A stretch of 64,000 nucleotides of DNA, from NCBI RefSeq assembly GCF_014297445.1, contig NZ_JACORU010000012.1, positions 111,268-175,267 on the forward strand, in the 5' to 3' direction. The stretch is from Ramlibacter albus (lineage in GTDB: Bacteria > Pseudomonadota > Gammaproteobacteria > Burkholderiales > Burkholderiaceae_C). Both the position numbers and the translations under genes were made by a program. The notes beneath the pieces were generated by a model. The model did not search any database. It was not told where the DNA came from and worked only from the letters and a program-made list of their open reading frames with translations. Below are positions 50,796-62,315 of this stretch, one piece after another (position 1 is the first letter of the stretch; every line of letters starts with the position of its first letter).

Positions 50796-52367
50796 TCAAC
50801 CGGCCAAGGCGCGCAGCTTGAACCGCTGGATCTTCCCCGTGGCGGTCTTCGGCAGCTCGGGCACGAACTCGACCCACCGAGGATACTTGTACGGCGCGAG
50901 CCGGCTCTTCACGTGCGCCTGGATGTCCTCGGCCGAGGCCTGCTGGCCCTGCTTGAGCACCACGTAGGCCTTGGGCTTGGTGAGGCCCTCGCTGTCGTTG
51001 ACGCCGATCACGGCCGCTTCGAGCACGGCGGGGTGGGTCATCACGCAGGCTTCCACCTCGAAGGGCGAAACGTAGATGCCGCCCACCTTGAGCATGTCGT
51101 CGGTGCGGCCGCCGTAGGTGTAGTAGCCGTCGGCGTCGCGCGTGTACTTGTCGCCGCTGCGGGTCCAGTCGCCGGCGAACGTGGCCTTCGTCCTGGCGCG
51201 GCTGTTCCAGTAATAGAGCGCCGAGCTCGGGCCCTTGATCTGCAGCTCGCCGATCTCGCCATCGGCGCATTCCTTGCCGTCGTCGCCGACGATGCGCAGC
51301 TCGTAGCCCGGGACGGCCACGCCGGTCGTCCCGTAACGCACCTGGCCGGGCCGGTTGGACAGGAAGATGTGCAGCATCTCGGTGGAGCCGATGCCGTCGA
51401 GGATCTCGCAGCCGTATTCCTCGGTCCAGCGCTTGCCGATGTCGGCGGGCAGCGCCTCGCCGGCGCTGGTGCACACGCGCATGTTCACCTCGGCGCGCTT
51501 CGGCCGGTTCGGGTCCGCGAGGAGGGCGGCGAAGAGCGTGGGCACGCCGTAGAAGATCGTGGGCTTCAGCTCCTTGAGCACCTTGAACACGTCCGCAGGC
51601 GTCGGCCGCACGGGTAGAAGCAGCGCGGTGGCGCCGACCGCCAGCGGGAAGGTGAGGGCGTTGCCCAGCCCGTAGGCGAAGAACAGCTTGGCCGCGGAGT
51701 AGACGACGTCGTTCTCGCGGATGCCGAGGATGGGGCGTGCGTAGAGCTCGGCGGTCTGGACGAGGTGGCTGTGCAGGTGCACCGTGCCCTTGGGCGTGCC
51801 GGTGGAGCCGCTAGAGTACAGCCAGAAGCAGGCGTCGTCGCTGCAGGTGGCGGCCACTTGCTGCTGCGCGCTGCCGGATTTCACGAGCGCGGCCACCGAG
51901 TTGTCGCCGTCGCCACCGGCGACGAACACGTGTTTCAGCGTGTCGATCGTGCCGATCAGGGGCTCGAAGGTGGGCAGCAGCGGCCTGGAGACGAACAGCG
52001 CCTGCGCGCGCGAGTCGCGCAGCATGAACTCGAAGTCCTTGGTGGGCAGCAGCGTGTTGGCCGCGATCGGCACGACGCCGGCGAGCATGCAGCCGAGGAA
52101 GACGACCGGCCATTCGAGCGTGTCGAGCATCGCGACCATCACGCGCGTCTCGGGGCCGAAGCCGCGCCCGCGCAGGGCGTTGGCGAAGCGGTGGGACTGT
52201 TCGGTGAGCTCGCCGAAGGTGAGTTGCGCGCCCGTGGTGGCGTCGACGAATGCGGCCTTCGATGAGCGCGATGCGTTGCGCGAGAGGAGGTCGTGCGCGG
52301 CGTTGTAGTCGCGGGGGATGTCCACGCGCGGTGGCGAGACGGTGTGGTCGGCTTGGCTCAGGTGCAT
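50796..52367 (-). CDS. bclA: Benzoate--CoA ligase
   Basis: This 523-residue acyl-adenylate-forming enzyme activates benzoate to benzoyl-CoA with ATP, the entry step of the box pathway. The P-loop YSSGSTGTPKGTVH lies near residues 189-202, GIGSTEMLHIFLSNRPG near 325-341, and the C-terminal hinge and catalytic Lys in PKTATGKIQRFKL near 507-519. The N-terminal RDYNAAHDLLSRN is characteristic of benzoate-CoA ligases. It is the second gene after the divergent promoter, 33 nt behind the flavodoxin gene. A 4-hydroxybenzoate or 2-aminobenzoate preference cannot be excluded, but the box genes next door favour benzoate. Confidence 0.92.
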   Translation of the reverse strand: MHLSQADHTVSPPRVDIPRDYNAAHDLLSRNASRSSKAAFVDATTGAQLTFGELTEQSHRFANALRGRGFGPETRVMVAMLDTLEWPVVFLGCMLAGVVPIAANTLLPTKDFEFMLRDSRAQALFVSRPLLPTFEPLIGTIDTLKHVFVAGGDGDNSVAALVKSGSAQQQVAATCSDDACFWLYSSGSTGTPKGTVHLHSHLVQTAELYARPILGIRENDVVYSAAKLFFAYGLGNALTFPLAVGATALLLPVRPTPADVFKVLKELKPTIFYGVPTLFAALLADPNRPKRAEVNMRVCTSAGEALPADIGKRWTEEYGCEILDGIGSTEMLHIFLSNRPGQVRYGTTGVAVPGYELRIVGDDGKECADGEIGELQIKGPSSALYYWNSRARTKATFAGDWTRSGDKYTRDADGYYTYGGRTDDMLKVGGIYVSPFEVEACVMTHPAVLEAAVIGVNDSEGLTKPKAYVVLKQGQQASAEDIQAHVKSRLAPYKYPRWVEFVPELPKTATGKIQRFKLRALAG

Positions 52368-52400
52368 CCGGTTGTCTCCTCGTGATGCCGACGTCTGGGT

Positions 52401-52874
52401 TTACGCCGGTGTCTTTGTCATTGCGGCCAGCGCCGTCGGCAGCCACTCCCTGCACCATGCAGTCCCCAATTCTTCCGGCATCGTCCCCGCGCTCGCGTCG
52501 TGGATGAACACATCGCCGATGCGCTGCGCGCCGAGCCCTTGCAAGCGCTCATCGAACTTCTTGCCGCCGAACGCGAACGTCTGCGTGTAGGTGCGATCGC
52601 CCAGCGCGATCACACCGTACTTCACGTGGCCCAGGTACTTGGGCTGCAGATCGAGCGAGTCATAGAGGTTGCGCGCGTTGTCCGGCACGTCCCCGGAGCC
52701 GTACGTGGATGTGCAGATGAGATAAAGTGCATCTTCGTCGAACACGTTGATGTCCAAACCGTCCATCAGCACGATCTCGATCTCGTCCACCAGGTCGGCG
52801 CAATCCATCTGGATCGCCTGTGCGACGAAGTCCGCGGTGCTGGTCATGGTGCCGACGAGGATCTTGAGCTTCAT
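52401..52874 (-). CDS. Flavodoxin (MioC-like), first gene of the benzoate minus-strand operon
   Basis: This 157-residue flavodoxin-domain protein binds FMN and carries single electrons. The phosphate-binding loop is VGTMTSTADFVAQAI near residues 7-21. CTSTYGSGDVPDNARNLYDSL near 54-74 is the 50s-loop region, and GVIALGDRTYTQTFAFGGK near 87-105 the 90s loop. ATG 52874 lies about 40 nt downstream of the predicted start point of the minus-strand promoter. A flavodoxin is not a standard member of box clusters. With no boxA in the window, it could donate electrons to the BoxB oxygenase. It is read with the benzoate-CoA ligase and transporter genes. Confidence 0.85.
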   Translation of the reverse strand: MKLKILVGTMTSTADFVAQAIQMDCADLVDEIEIVLMDGLDINVFDEDALYLICTSTYGSGDVPDNARNLYDSLDLQPKYLGHVKYGVIALGDRTYTQTFAFGGKKFDERLQGLGAQRIGDVFIHDASAGTMPEELGTAWCREWLPTALAAMTKTPA

Positions 52875-52887
52875 GGGATCGTATTCC

Positions 52888-52900
52888 TGCAGTAAACTGC
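52888..52900. promoter_or_regulatory. BoxR-like operator candidate
   Basis: TGCAGTAAACTGC (TGCA-GTAAAC-TGC) contains the perfect inverted repeat GCAGT-AA-ACTGC and abuts the -35 of the boxR promoter. A second copy, TGCAGTATACT on the minus strand (52931-52921), covers the shared -10 box. The BoxR/BzdR family is known to use TGCA-containing repeats; that BoxR binds here is inference. Confidence 0.6.
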
Positions 52901-52928
52901 TTGACAGTCGAATTAGCGGAAGTATACT
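52901..52928 (+). promoter_or_regulatory. Sigma70 promoter of boxRCB
   Basis: TTGACA (52901-52906) and TATACT (52923-52928) are separated by 16 bp, with transcription expected to start near 52935, about 29 nt before the boxR ATG. Both hexamers are near consensus. The -10 lies inside the palindrome AGTATACT, which also forms the -10 of the opposing promoter. Confidence 0.75.
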
Positions 52929-52948
52929 GCAATCTTGATCCACGTCAA
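52921..52948 (-). promoter_or_regulatory. Sigma70 promoter of the flavodoxin-ligase-transport operon
   Basis: On the minus strand TTGACG (52948-52943) and TATACT (52926-52921) are 16 bp apart. Transcription should start near 52914, 40 nt before the flavodoxin ATG. The -10 is the same palindromic AGTATACT used by the boxR promoter, so RNA polymerase can occupy only one direction at a time and one bound regulator could block both. Confidence 0.7.
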
Positions 52949-52963
52949 ACATTGCACGGAACG

Positions 52964-53832
52964 ATGCCGCTCATGACCGAGAACGAGGAACGCGCCACGC
53001 TCGCCGAGCTGGGCGGCCGCGTCCGGGCCTGGCGCGCACGCCGCGGCATGACGCGCAAGCAGCTCGCCAACGACTCCGGCCTGTCCGAGCGCTTCCTCGC
53101 CGACGTGGAAACGGGCAAGGGCAACGTCTCCATCAACTCGCTCGAAGCCGCGGCCCGCGCGCTGAACATCACCATCCTCGACCTGCTGCAGGACGCGCCC
53201 AAGCCGGCGCTGGCGCGCGTGCACTCGCTGCTCGCGCGGCTGGACGACGGCCAGCTCGACCAGGCGTACACGCTGCTGGCCACCAGCTTCGGCCTCGCCG
53301 ATGCGAAGGGCCGCGAGAAGCGCATCGCGCTCGTGGGCCTGCGGGGCGCGGGCAAGTCGACGCTGGGCGAGCAGCTGGCGAAGGACCGCGGCGTGCCCTT
53401 CATCGAGCTGGACCGCGAGATCGAGCGCGAAGCCGGCACCAGCATGAGCGAGATCCTGCTGCTGCACGGCCAGGCCGGCTACCGCCGCTACGAGCGCCGC
53501 GCGCTGCTGCGCATCGCCGAGGAGCATGCCGACGGCGTGGTGATGACCACCGGCGGCAGCATCGTGAGCGAGCGCGAGACGTTCGATTTGCTGCAGAGCC
53601 ACTTCTATTGCGTGTGGGTCAAGGCCAGCCCCGAAGAACACATGACCCGCGTCGTCGCGCAGGGCGACATGCGGCCGTTCGATTCCACGCGTGGCGCGAC
53701 GAACGAGGCGCTGGACGACATCCGCCGCATCCTCGCCAGCCGCGAACCCCTTTATGCGCGCGCCGACGCCGTGGTGGACACCGCGGCGCGCACCGTCAAG
53801 CAATCCCTGAAAGACCTCGAAAGGGCAGTTCC

Positions 53833-53836
<4 letters not shown>
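52964..53836 (+). CDS. boxR: Benzoyl-CoA-responsive regulator (HTH plus shikimate-kinase-like domain)
   Basis: This 290-residue regulator is of the BoxR/BzdR type. The N-terminal Xre-like helix-turn-helix covers about residues 16-75 (RVRAWRARRGMTRKQLANDS). A linker is followed by a shikimate-kinase-like domain (about 118-290) with an intact P-loop GLRGAGKS at 125-132 and GYRRYERRALLRI. In known family members this domain senses benzoyl-CoA and relieves repression of the box genes. ATG 52964 is preferred, with GGA 4-6 nt upstream; ATG 52973 is an alternative. The stop overlaps the boxC ATG by 4 bp (ATGA), so regulator and enzymes are coupled. Confidence 0.92.
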
Positions 53837-55524
<1,688 letters not shown>

Positions 55525-55527
55525 GAC

Positions 55528-56952
55528 ATGAGCACCATCGACCTGCAGGCCAAGATCCCCAACAACGTCAGCCTCGGCGACAACCGCCAGCTGCAGCGCG
55601 CACTCGAACACTGGCAGCCCGCCTTCCTGCGCTGGTGGGACGAGATGGGCCCGAGCGACTTCAACGCGAAGGACGTGTACCTGCGCACCGCCGTCGGCGT
55701 CGATGCGTCCGGCTGGGCGCAATACGGGTACACGCCGATGCCCGACTACCGCTGGGGCATCTTCCTGGCGGACCGGCAGGCCGAGCGCAAGATCGGTTTC
55801 GGCGACTTCATGGGGCAGGACGCCTGGCAGGAAGTGCCGGGTGAGTTCCGCTCCACCTTCCGCCGCCTCATCGTGACCCAGGGTGACACCGAGCCCGCGT
55901 CCGTCGAGCAGCAGCGCCTGCTCGGCCACACCGCACCCTCGCTCTACGACCTGCGCAACCTCTTCCAGGTGAACGTGGAGGAGGGCCGCCACCTCTGGGC
56001 TATGGTGTACCTGCTGCACGCGTACTTCGGCCGTGACGGCCGCGAGGAGGCCGAGGAGCTGCTCGAGCGCCACAGCGGCGACCCGGACAAGCCGCGCATC
56101 CTGGGCACGTTCAACGAGCCCATGGACAACTGGCTGTCGTTCTTCATGTTCACGTACTTCACGGACCGCGACGGCAAGTTCCAGCTCAAGTCGCTGGCCG
56201 AAAGCGCGTTCGACCCGCTCTCGCGCACCTGCCAGTTCATGCTGACCGAGGAAGCCCACCACATGTTCGTAGGCGAGACGGGCGTGGGCCGCGTGATCAA
56301 GCGTACGCTGGAAGTGATGAAGGGGCTGGACACAGACGACTGGAAGAAGATCCGCGAGCACGGCGCCATCGACCTGCCCACCATCCAGCGCTTCATGAAT
56401 TTCTGGTTCACGTCGTCGCTGGACCTGTTCGGCAGCGAGGCTTCGTCGAACGCGGCCAACTATTTCAGCAACGGCATCAAGGGCCGGCCGGACGAATCGA
56501 AGTTCGCCGACCACGTGGAAGCCGACACGTCGATGACGATCCAGGTGTCCGACGGCAAGGGCGGCGTGAAGGACGAGACGATCTCCGTGCGCAACGGCAT
56601 CAACGAGATCACGCGGCTGGAGTACGTGAAGGACTGCAACGTCGGCGTGACGCGCTGGAACATGGCGATCAAGCGCGCGGGCGTGCCGTTCGAGCTGAAG
56701 TTGCCGTCCATCCGCTTCCGCCGCAACGTCGGCGCGTGGGCCGGCCTGCACACCGACCCGCAGGGCAACCCGATCACCGCCGCGGAATTCGAGGCGCGCA
56801 AGCACGAGTGGCTCTTCACCGAAGAGGACCTCAAGTTCGTCAAGAGCCTGATGCAGCGCGTCACCGAGCCCGGCAAGATGGCCGCCTGGATCGCGCCGCC
56901 GGACCGCGGCATCAATGCGCAACCGGTGGAATACGAGTACGTGAAGCTCTGA
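55528..56952 (+). CDS. boxB: Benzoyl-CoA 2,3-epoxidase, oxygenase component
   Basis: This 474-residue di-iron oxygenase epoxidises the ring of benzoyl-CoA with O2 and electrons supplied by a reductase (normally BoxA). The di-iron ligands fall in NVEEGRHLWAMVYLLHAYFG near residues 149-168 (E-x2-H pattern) and TEEAHHMFVGETG near 237-249, with another acidic site in the preceding helices. The length is normal for BoxB. It is the last plus-strand gene of the cluster; a minus-strand toxin gene begins at once downstream, so boxA, the aldehyde dehydrogenase and the thiolase needed downstream must be encoded elsewhere. Confidence 0.95.
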   Translation: MSTIDLQAKIPNNVSLGDNRQLQRALEHWQPAFLRWWDEMGPSDFNAKDVYLRTAVGVDASGWAQYGYTPMPDYRWGIFLADRQAERKIGFGDFMGQDAWQEVPGEFRSTFRRLIVTQGDTEPASVEQQRLLGHTAPSLYDLRNLFQVNVEEGRHLWAMVYLLHAYFGRDGREEAEELLERHSGDPDKPRILGTFNEPMDNWLSFFMFTYFTDRDGKFQLKSLAESAFDPLSRTCQFMLTEEAHHMFVGETGVGRVIKRTLEVMKGLDTDDWKKIREHGAIDLPTIQRFMNFWFTSSLDLFGSEASSNAANYFSNGIKGRPDESKFADHVEADTSMTIQVSDGKGGVKDETISVRNGINEITRLEYVKDCNVGVTRWNMAIKRAGVPFELKLPSIRFRRNVGAWAGLHTDPQGNPITAAEFEARKHEWLFTEEDLKFVKSLMQRVTEPGKMAAWIAPPDRGINAQPVEYEYVKL

Positions 56953-57285
56953 TCAGGGGCGCAGCAGGCGCTTCTCCAGCAGCGTCGCCATGTCCCTGCG
57001 TCCATCGGCGATCAGGTAAACCTCGACTTGCTGTGCGATCACCTGGTAGACGATGCGATAGGGCTTGAAATATGTCTCGCGATGATCGCGGACGCCCAAG
57101 GCGGCGAGTTCCTTGACGGGTGCGCCGCGCTGCGGCAACCGCTCGAGGCCCATGACGGCCTCTTCGATCTTGCCAAGCACGTGGTCCGCTTTCGCTGGGG
57201 CATCGTGCGTGGCGATGTACTCGTGGATCTCCTCGAGATCTGCGGCCGCGTCGGGTGTGAGGATGACTGCGTACCTCGCGGTCAT
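56953..57285 (-). CDS. parE: RelE/ParE-family toxin
   Basis: This 110-residue toxin of the RelE/ParE superfamily starts MTARYAVILTPDAAADLEEI. It has the core segments IATHDAPAKADHVLGKIEEAV and GVRDHRETYFKPYRIVYQV, and ends DMATLLEKRLLRP, typical of chromosomal ParE-like toxins. Whether it attacks gyrase (ParE) or mRNA (RelE) cannot be decided from the sequence. Its ATG overlaps the antitoxin stop by 4 bp (ATGA). The gene ends immediately next to the convergent boxB stop (coordinates 56952/56953) with no spacer, so the toxin transcript runs into boxB antisense. Confidence 0.88.
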   Translation of the reverse strand: MTARYAVILTPDAAADLEEIHEYIATHDAPAKADHVLGKIEEAVMGLERLPQRGAPVKELAALGVRDHRETYFKPYRIVYQVIAQQVEVYLIADGRRDMATLLEKRLLRP

Positions 57286-57557
57286 CGCGCAGCGCGCCGG
57301 CGGCGAACTGCTGCAAAGGCTTCCTTGGCGGGGATGCCTTTTCCTTCCTCGATCTGCTTGCGGCCCAGCGCGATGATCTTGAGCAAGGCGAATGCTTCCT
57401 GGTCCGACTCGTAGGACGCGATGTCCTGCAGCACGGCCGCAGGCTCCCCGTTCTGCGTGATCACGAGCGGCTGGCGCGTCTCGTTGAGGCGCTCGATGAC
57501 CTGGGCCGCGTTGGCCTTCACATAGCTGATGGGCCTGACCTGGCTGGAATATCGCAT
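57282..57557 (-). CDS. Phd/YefM-family antitoxin
   Basis: This 91-residue antitoxin has the Phd/YefM fold: RPISYVKANAAQVIERLNET near residues 8-27 forms the DNA-binding start, followed by PLVITQNGEPAAVLQDIASYE. The C-terminal half (KQIEEGKGIPAKEAFAAVRRR) is the likely toxin-wrapping segment. It precedes the ParE-like toxin with a 4-bp overlap, the normal antitoxin-toxin order. Its promoter is so close to the ATG that the mRNA should be leaderless, and an inverted repeat around the -10 is a likely autoregulatory operator. Confidence 0.88.
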   Translation of the reverse strand: MRYSSQVRPISYVKANAAQVIERLNETRQPLVITQNGEPAAVLQDIASYESDQEAFALLKIIALGRKQIEEGKGIPAKEAFAAVRRRRAAR

Positions 57558-57592
57558 GGACCGAATATAGTCTTTTTCCGGTCCGATGCCAA
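57558..57592 (-). promoter_or_regulatory. Leaderless promoter and operator of the toxin-antitoxin pair
   Basis: On the minus strand TTGGCA (57592-57587), a 17-bp spacer and TATATT (57569-57564) precede the antitoxin ATG by only 6 nt, so transcription should start at or within 1-2 nt of the A of ATG. GGACCG (57558-57563) and CGGTCC (57579-57584) form an inverted repeat with a 15-bp spacing around the -10, a plausible site for antitoxin binding. The -35 lies 11 bp upstream of the promoter-distal arm and 5 bp from the dctM-type stop. Confidence 0.62.
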
Positions 57593-57596
57593 ACGG

Positions 57597-59072
57597 CTAC
57601 TTTTTTTCGTCCTCCACCGGCTTCGACATCTCCAGCATCTGCCGGGTGACTTCGTCCTCGCTGGGCGCAGCCGAGGGCGCGGCCGCAGCGGCGTCGAGGT
57701 GGTGCACCGCCGAAGGCCAGGAGAACACCGCCACGAGAACCAGCAACTGCGCCGCGATGAAGGGAGCCAGGGCCGGCACGAGGTCGCGTGTGCGAACCGG
57801 CGGCAGCTTCGATTGCGCGCGGGCCATCAGCACGGCGTAGCCGAGCGGCGGGAGCAGGAAGCTCGCCTGCAGCACCAGCAGCAGCAGCACGGCGACCTGC
57901 TGCGCATCGCCCATCTGCACCACCAGCAGCGGCGCGACGATGGGGATGATGACGAAGATCATCTCGAACGCGTCGAGCACCCACGCACACAACGCCGTGC
58001 CGGCGAGCACGACTGCGGCCGTGGCGAGCGGCGGCCACGGCGAACCGAGCACGGCCGCGGCCAGCCAGCGGTCGGTGCCGAACAGGCGGAACACGAGGCT
58101 GAAGGTCGTTGCGCCGACGAGCAAGGCGAACAGGGCACCGCTCAGGGCGAGCGTGTCCTGCAGGACGGATGACCACTGCGCCGCGCCAAGGGCACGCCAC
58201 GCGAGCGTGCATGCGACGAGCACGCATGCGCCGGTCGCCGCGGCTTCGACGGCGAACAGCCGGCCGGTGAAGACACCCGCGAGCAGCGCGAAGATGCCCA
58301 GTGTGGCCGCGGCAGCAAGGAGCCATTCGCGCGAGGTCGGCTGCGCGGACCGGGGTGCGCCCGACGCCCGAGCGGGGTCAGCCTGCGCACCGGCACTCGC
58401 CTGCGCCACCACCCGCCCCTGCCACCACGCAACCACCGCCCACAGCAGCAGCACCGCGCACGCCGGCAGCAGCGCCGCATGCAGCACATCCTGCGTGTTC
58501 ACGATGCGCTGCGTGCCCTGCGTGTAACCGGGCAGGTTACTCGCCTCGGTGTGCGCGCGCAGCATCGCGTCACCCAGCAGGATCAGCACGAGCGAGGGCG
58601 GCACCACCACGCCGATGGTCGCGGCGACGCTTGCCAGCGTGATGGCGCGTGCGGGCGGCATCGCGGCGAGTTGCGGCCCGACCAGCCGAGAAAGCAGGGC
58701 GGAGCTCGCCGCGACCGAGCCGTTCATGGGCGCAACGAGCGCACCCACGGCCAGCGCGGACAGCGACGGCGCCGCGCCGGTGCCCCGCAGCAGGCGGCGC
58801 CCGCAGGCGAACAGCGCATCGCCGAGCGGCAGGCGCTGCAGCAGCACGCCGATGAACACGTACAGCGGCATCGCCTGCAGCAGGTCGTGGTCGAGCAGGT
58901 TCAGCAGGCGGCCGGGCACGGTGAAGAGCACCGCGCTGCCGAAGGCGCCGGCTGCAAGGCCGCCAAGCGCGAAGGCACTCGCCACGCCGACGAGCAGTGC
59001 CCAGACCGGCAGGCCGCTGGCCACGGTCAAGGCGCCCAGCGCCACGAGCATCCACAGCCCGGCGCTAGCCAT
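57597..59072 (-). CDS. dctM: TRAP transporter large permease (DctM type)
   Basis: This 491-residue, very hydrophobic inner-membrane protein has about 12 membrane segments and belongs to the DctM large subunit family, which drives Na+-coupled uptake of organic acids. GALVAPMNGSVAASSALLSRLVGP and SVAATIGVVVPPSLVLILLGDA are the conserved core regions (each given in part). A hydrophilic insert (about residues 222-250, ADPARASGAPRSAQPTSREW) and an acidic C-terminal tail make it longer than the usual 425-430 residues. It overlaps dctQ by 8 bp. No binding protein (DctP) gene is nearby. The substrate is unknown. Confidence 0.85.
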   Translation of the reverse strand: MASAGLWMLVALGALTVASGLPVWALLVGVASAFALGGLAAGAFGSAVLFTVPGRLLNLLDHDLLQAMPLYVFIGVLLQRLPLGDALFACGRRLLRGTGAAPSLSALAVGALVAPMNGSVAASSALLSRLVGPQLAAMPPARAITLASVAATIGVVVPPSLVLILLGDAMLRAHTEASNLPGYTQGTQRIVNTQDVLHAALLPACAVLLLWAVVAWWQGRVVAQASAGAQADPARASGAPRSAQPTSREWLLAAAATLGIFALLAGVFTGRLFAVEAAATGACVLVACTLAWRALGAAQWSSVLQDTLALSGALFALLVGATTFSLVFRLFGTDRWLAAAVLGSPWPPLATAAVVLAGTALCAWVLDAFEMIFVIIPIVAPLLVVQMGDAQQVAVLLLLVLQASFLLPPLGYAVLMARAQSKLPPVRTRDLVPALAPFIAAQLLVLVAVFSWPSAVHHLDAAAAAPSAAPSEDEVTRQMLEMSKPVEDEKK

Positions 59073-59505
59073 GGCCGCGCGCCCGGCCGACCGCCGTGGC
59101 GGCGTCCGCGAGCGCGAGCAACAGCATCAAGGCCAGCGCGAGTTTGATGACGAAGTAGCCCGGGTTCATCGTCTCCGGGAATCTTTCCAGCTGCTGCAGC
59201 GACGACCACAGCGGCGCGAGCGACGCGACGAGCACGAACAGCGCCCAGGGCACGACACACATGAAGAGCGCCCAGGCCCGCGCACGGCCGCCGCCGGCGT
59301 GGCGGGCTCGCGCAGCGAGGTGCACATCCGCCCGCGTGGCCGCGCTCACGGCCACGGCCATGTACACCGCGAAGACGAGCTGGGCGAGGTCGTTCGCCTG
59401 CCGCGAACCGGCGGCCACCACGTCGCGCAGCGGCCATTGCGCGGCCAGCAGCAGCGCGAGCGGCAGCACCAGCCATGCGGAGGTATGCAGGAGCAGGCGG
59501 TGCAT
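59065..59505 (-). CDS. dctQ: TRAP transporter small permease (DctQ type)
   Basis: This 146-residue inner-membrane protein has four hydrophobic segments (about residues 9-24, 43-58, 77-100, 118-135), the topology of DctQ small subunits. ATG 59505 is used because an upstream in-frame extension crosses the tRNA-Pro gene. It overlaps dctM by 8 bp, which is usual for TRAP permease pairs. Sequence conservation in this family is low, so the call leans on topology and on the dctM neighbour. It lies just upstream of, and divergent from, tRNA-Pro. Confidence 0.72.
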   Translation of the reverse strand: MHRLLLHTSAWLVLPLALLLAAQWPLRDVVAAGSRQANDLAQLVFAVYMAVAVSAATRADVHLAARARHAGGGRARAWALFMCVVPWALFVLVASLAPLWSSLQQLERFPETMNPGYFVIKLALALMLLLALADAATAVGRARGHG

Positions 59506-59544
59506 GCCCGGCAGTGTATGCCTCCAACGTACAATGGGCTTCGT

Positions 59545-59621
59545 CGGAGCGTAGCGCAGTCTGGTAGCGCATCTGCTTTGGGAGCAGAGGGTCGGAGGTT
59601 CGAATCCTCTCGCTCCGACCA
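59545..59621 (+). tRNA. tRNA-Pro(TGG)
   Basis: This 77-nt gene has an encoded CCA. The acceptor stem CGGAGCG pairs with CGCTCCG. The anticodon stem CTGCT/AGCAG encloses the loop TTGGG, placing TGG as anticodon, so Pro. The T arm contains GGTTCGAATCC. It lies between the divergent dctQ and the convergent hybrid kinase gene. Confidence 0.97.
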
Positions 59622-59631
59622 ACCCAACCCC

Positions 59632-62172
<2,541 letters not shown>

Positions 62173-62233
62173 GCAGCTGGGCGGTTGCAAAGCTGCATTC
62201 TGCCGCCGTGCCACAATCCGCGCATCCTCTTTT

Positions 62234-62310
62234 CTGCCCGTAGCTCAGTTGGATAGAGCAACAGCCTTCTAAGCTGTGGGTCGGGGGTTCGACTCCCTCC
62301 GGGCAGGCCA
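62234..62310 (+). tRNA. tRNA-Arg(TCT)
   Basis: This 77-nt gene has an encoded CCA. The acceptor stem CTGCCCG pairs with CGGGCAG, followed by G and CCA. The D arm begins AGCTCAGTTGG, and the anticodon arm CAGCC-TTCTAA-GCTG gives anticodon TCT, so Arg. The T arm contains GGTTCGACTCC. The MFS gene ATG lies 5 nt after the CCA. Confidence 0.95.
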
Positions 62311-62315
62311 GCACC

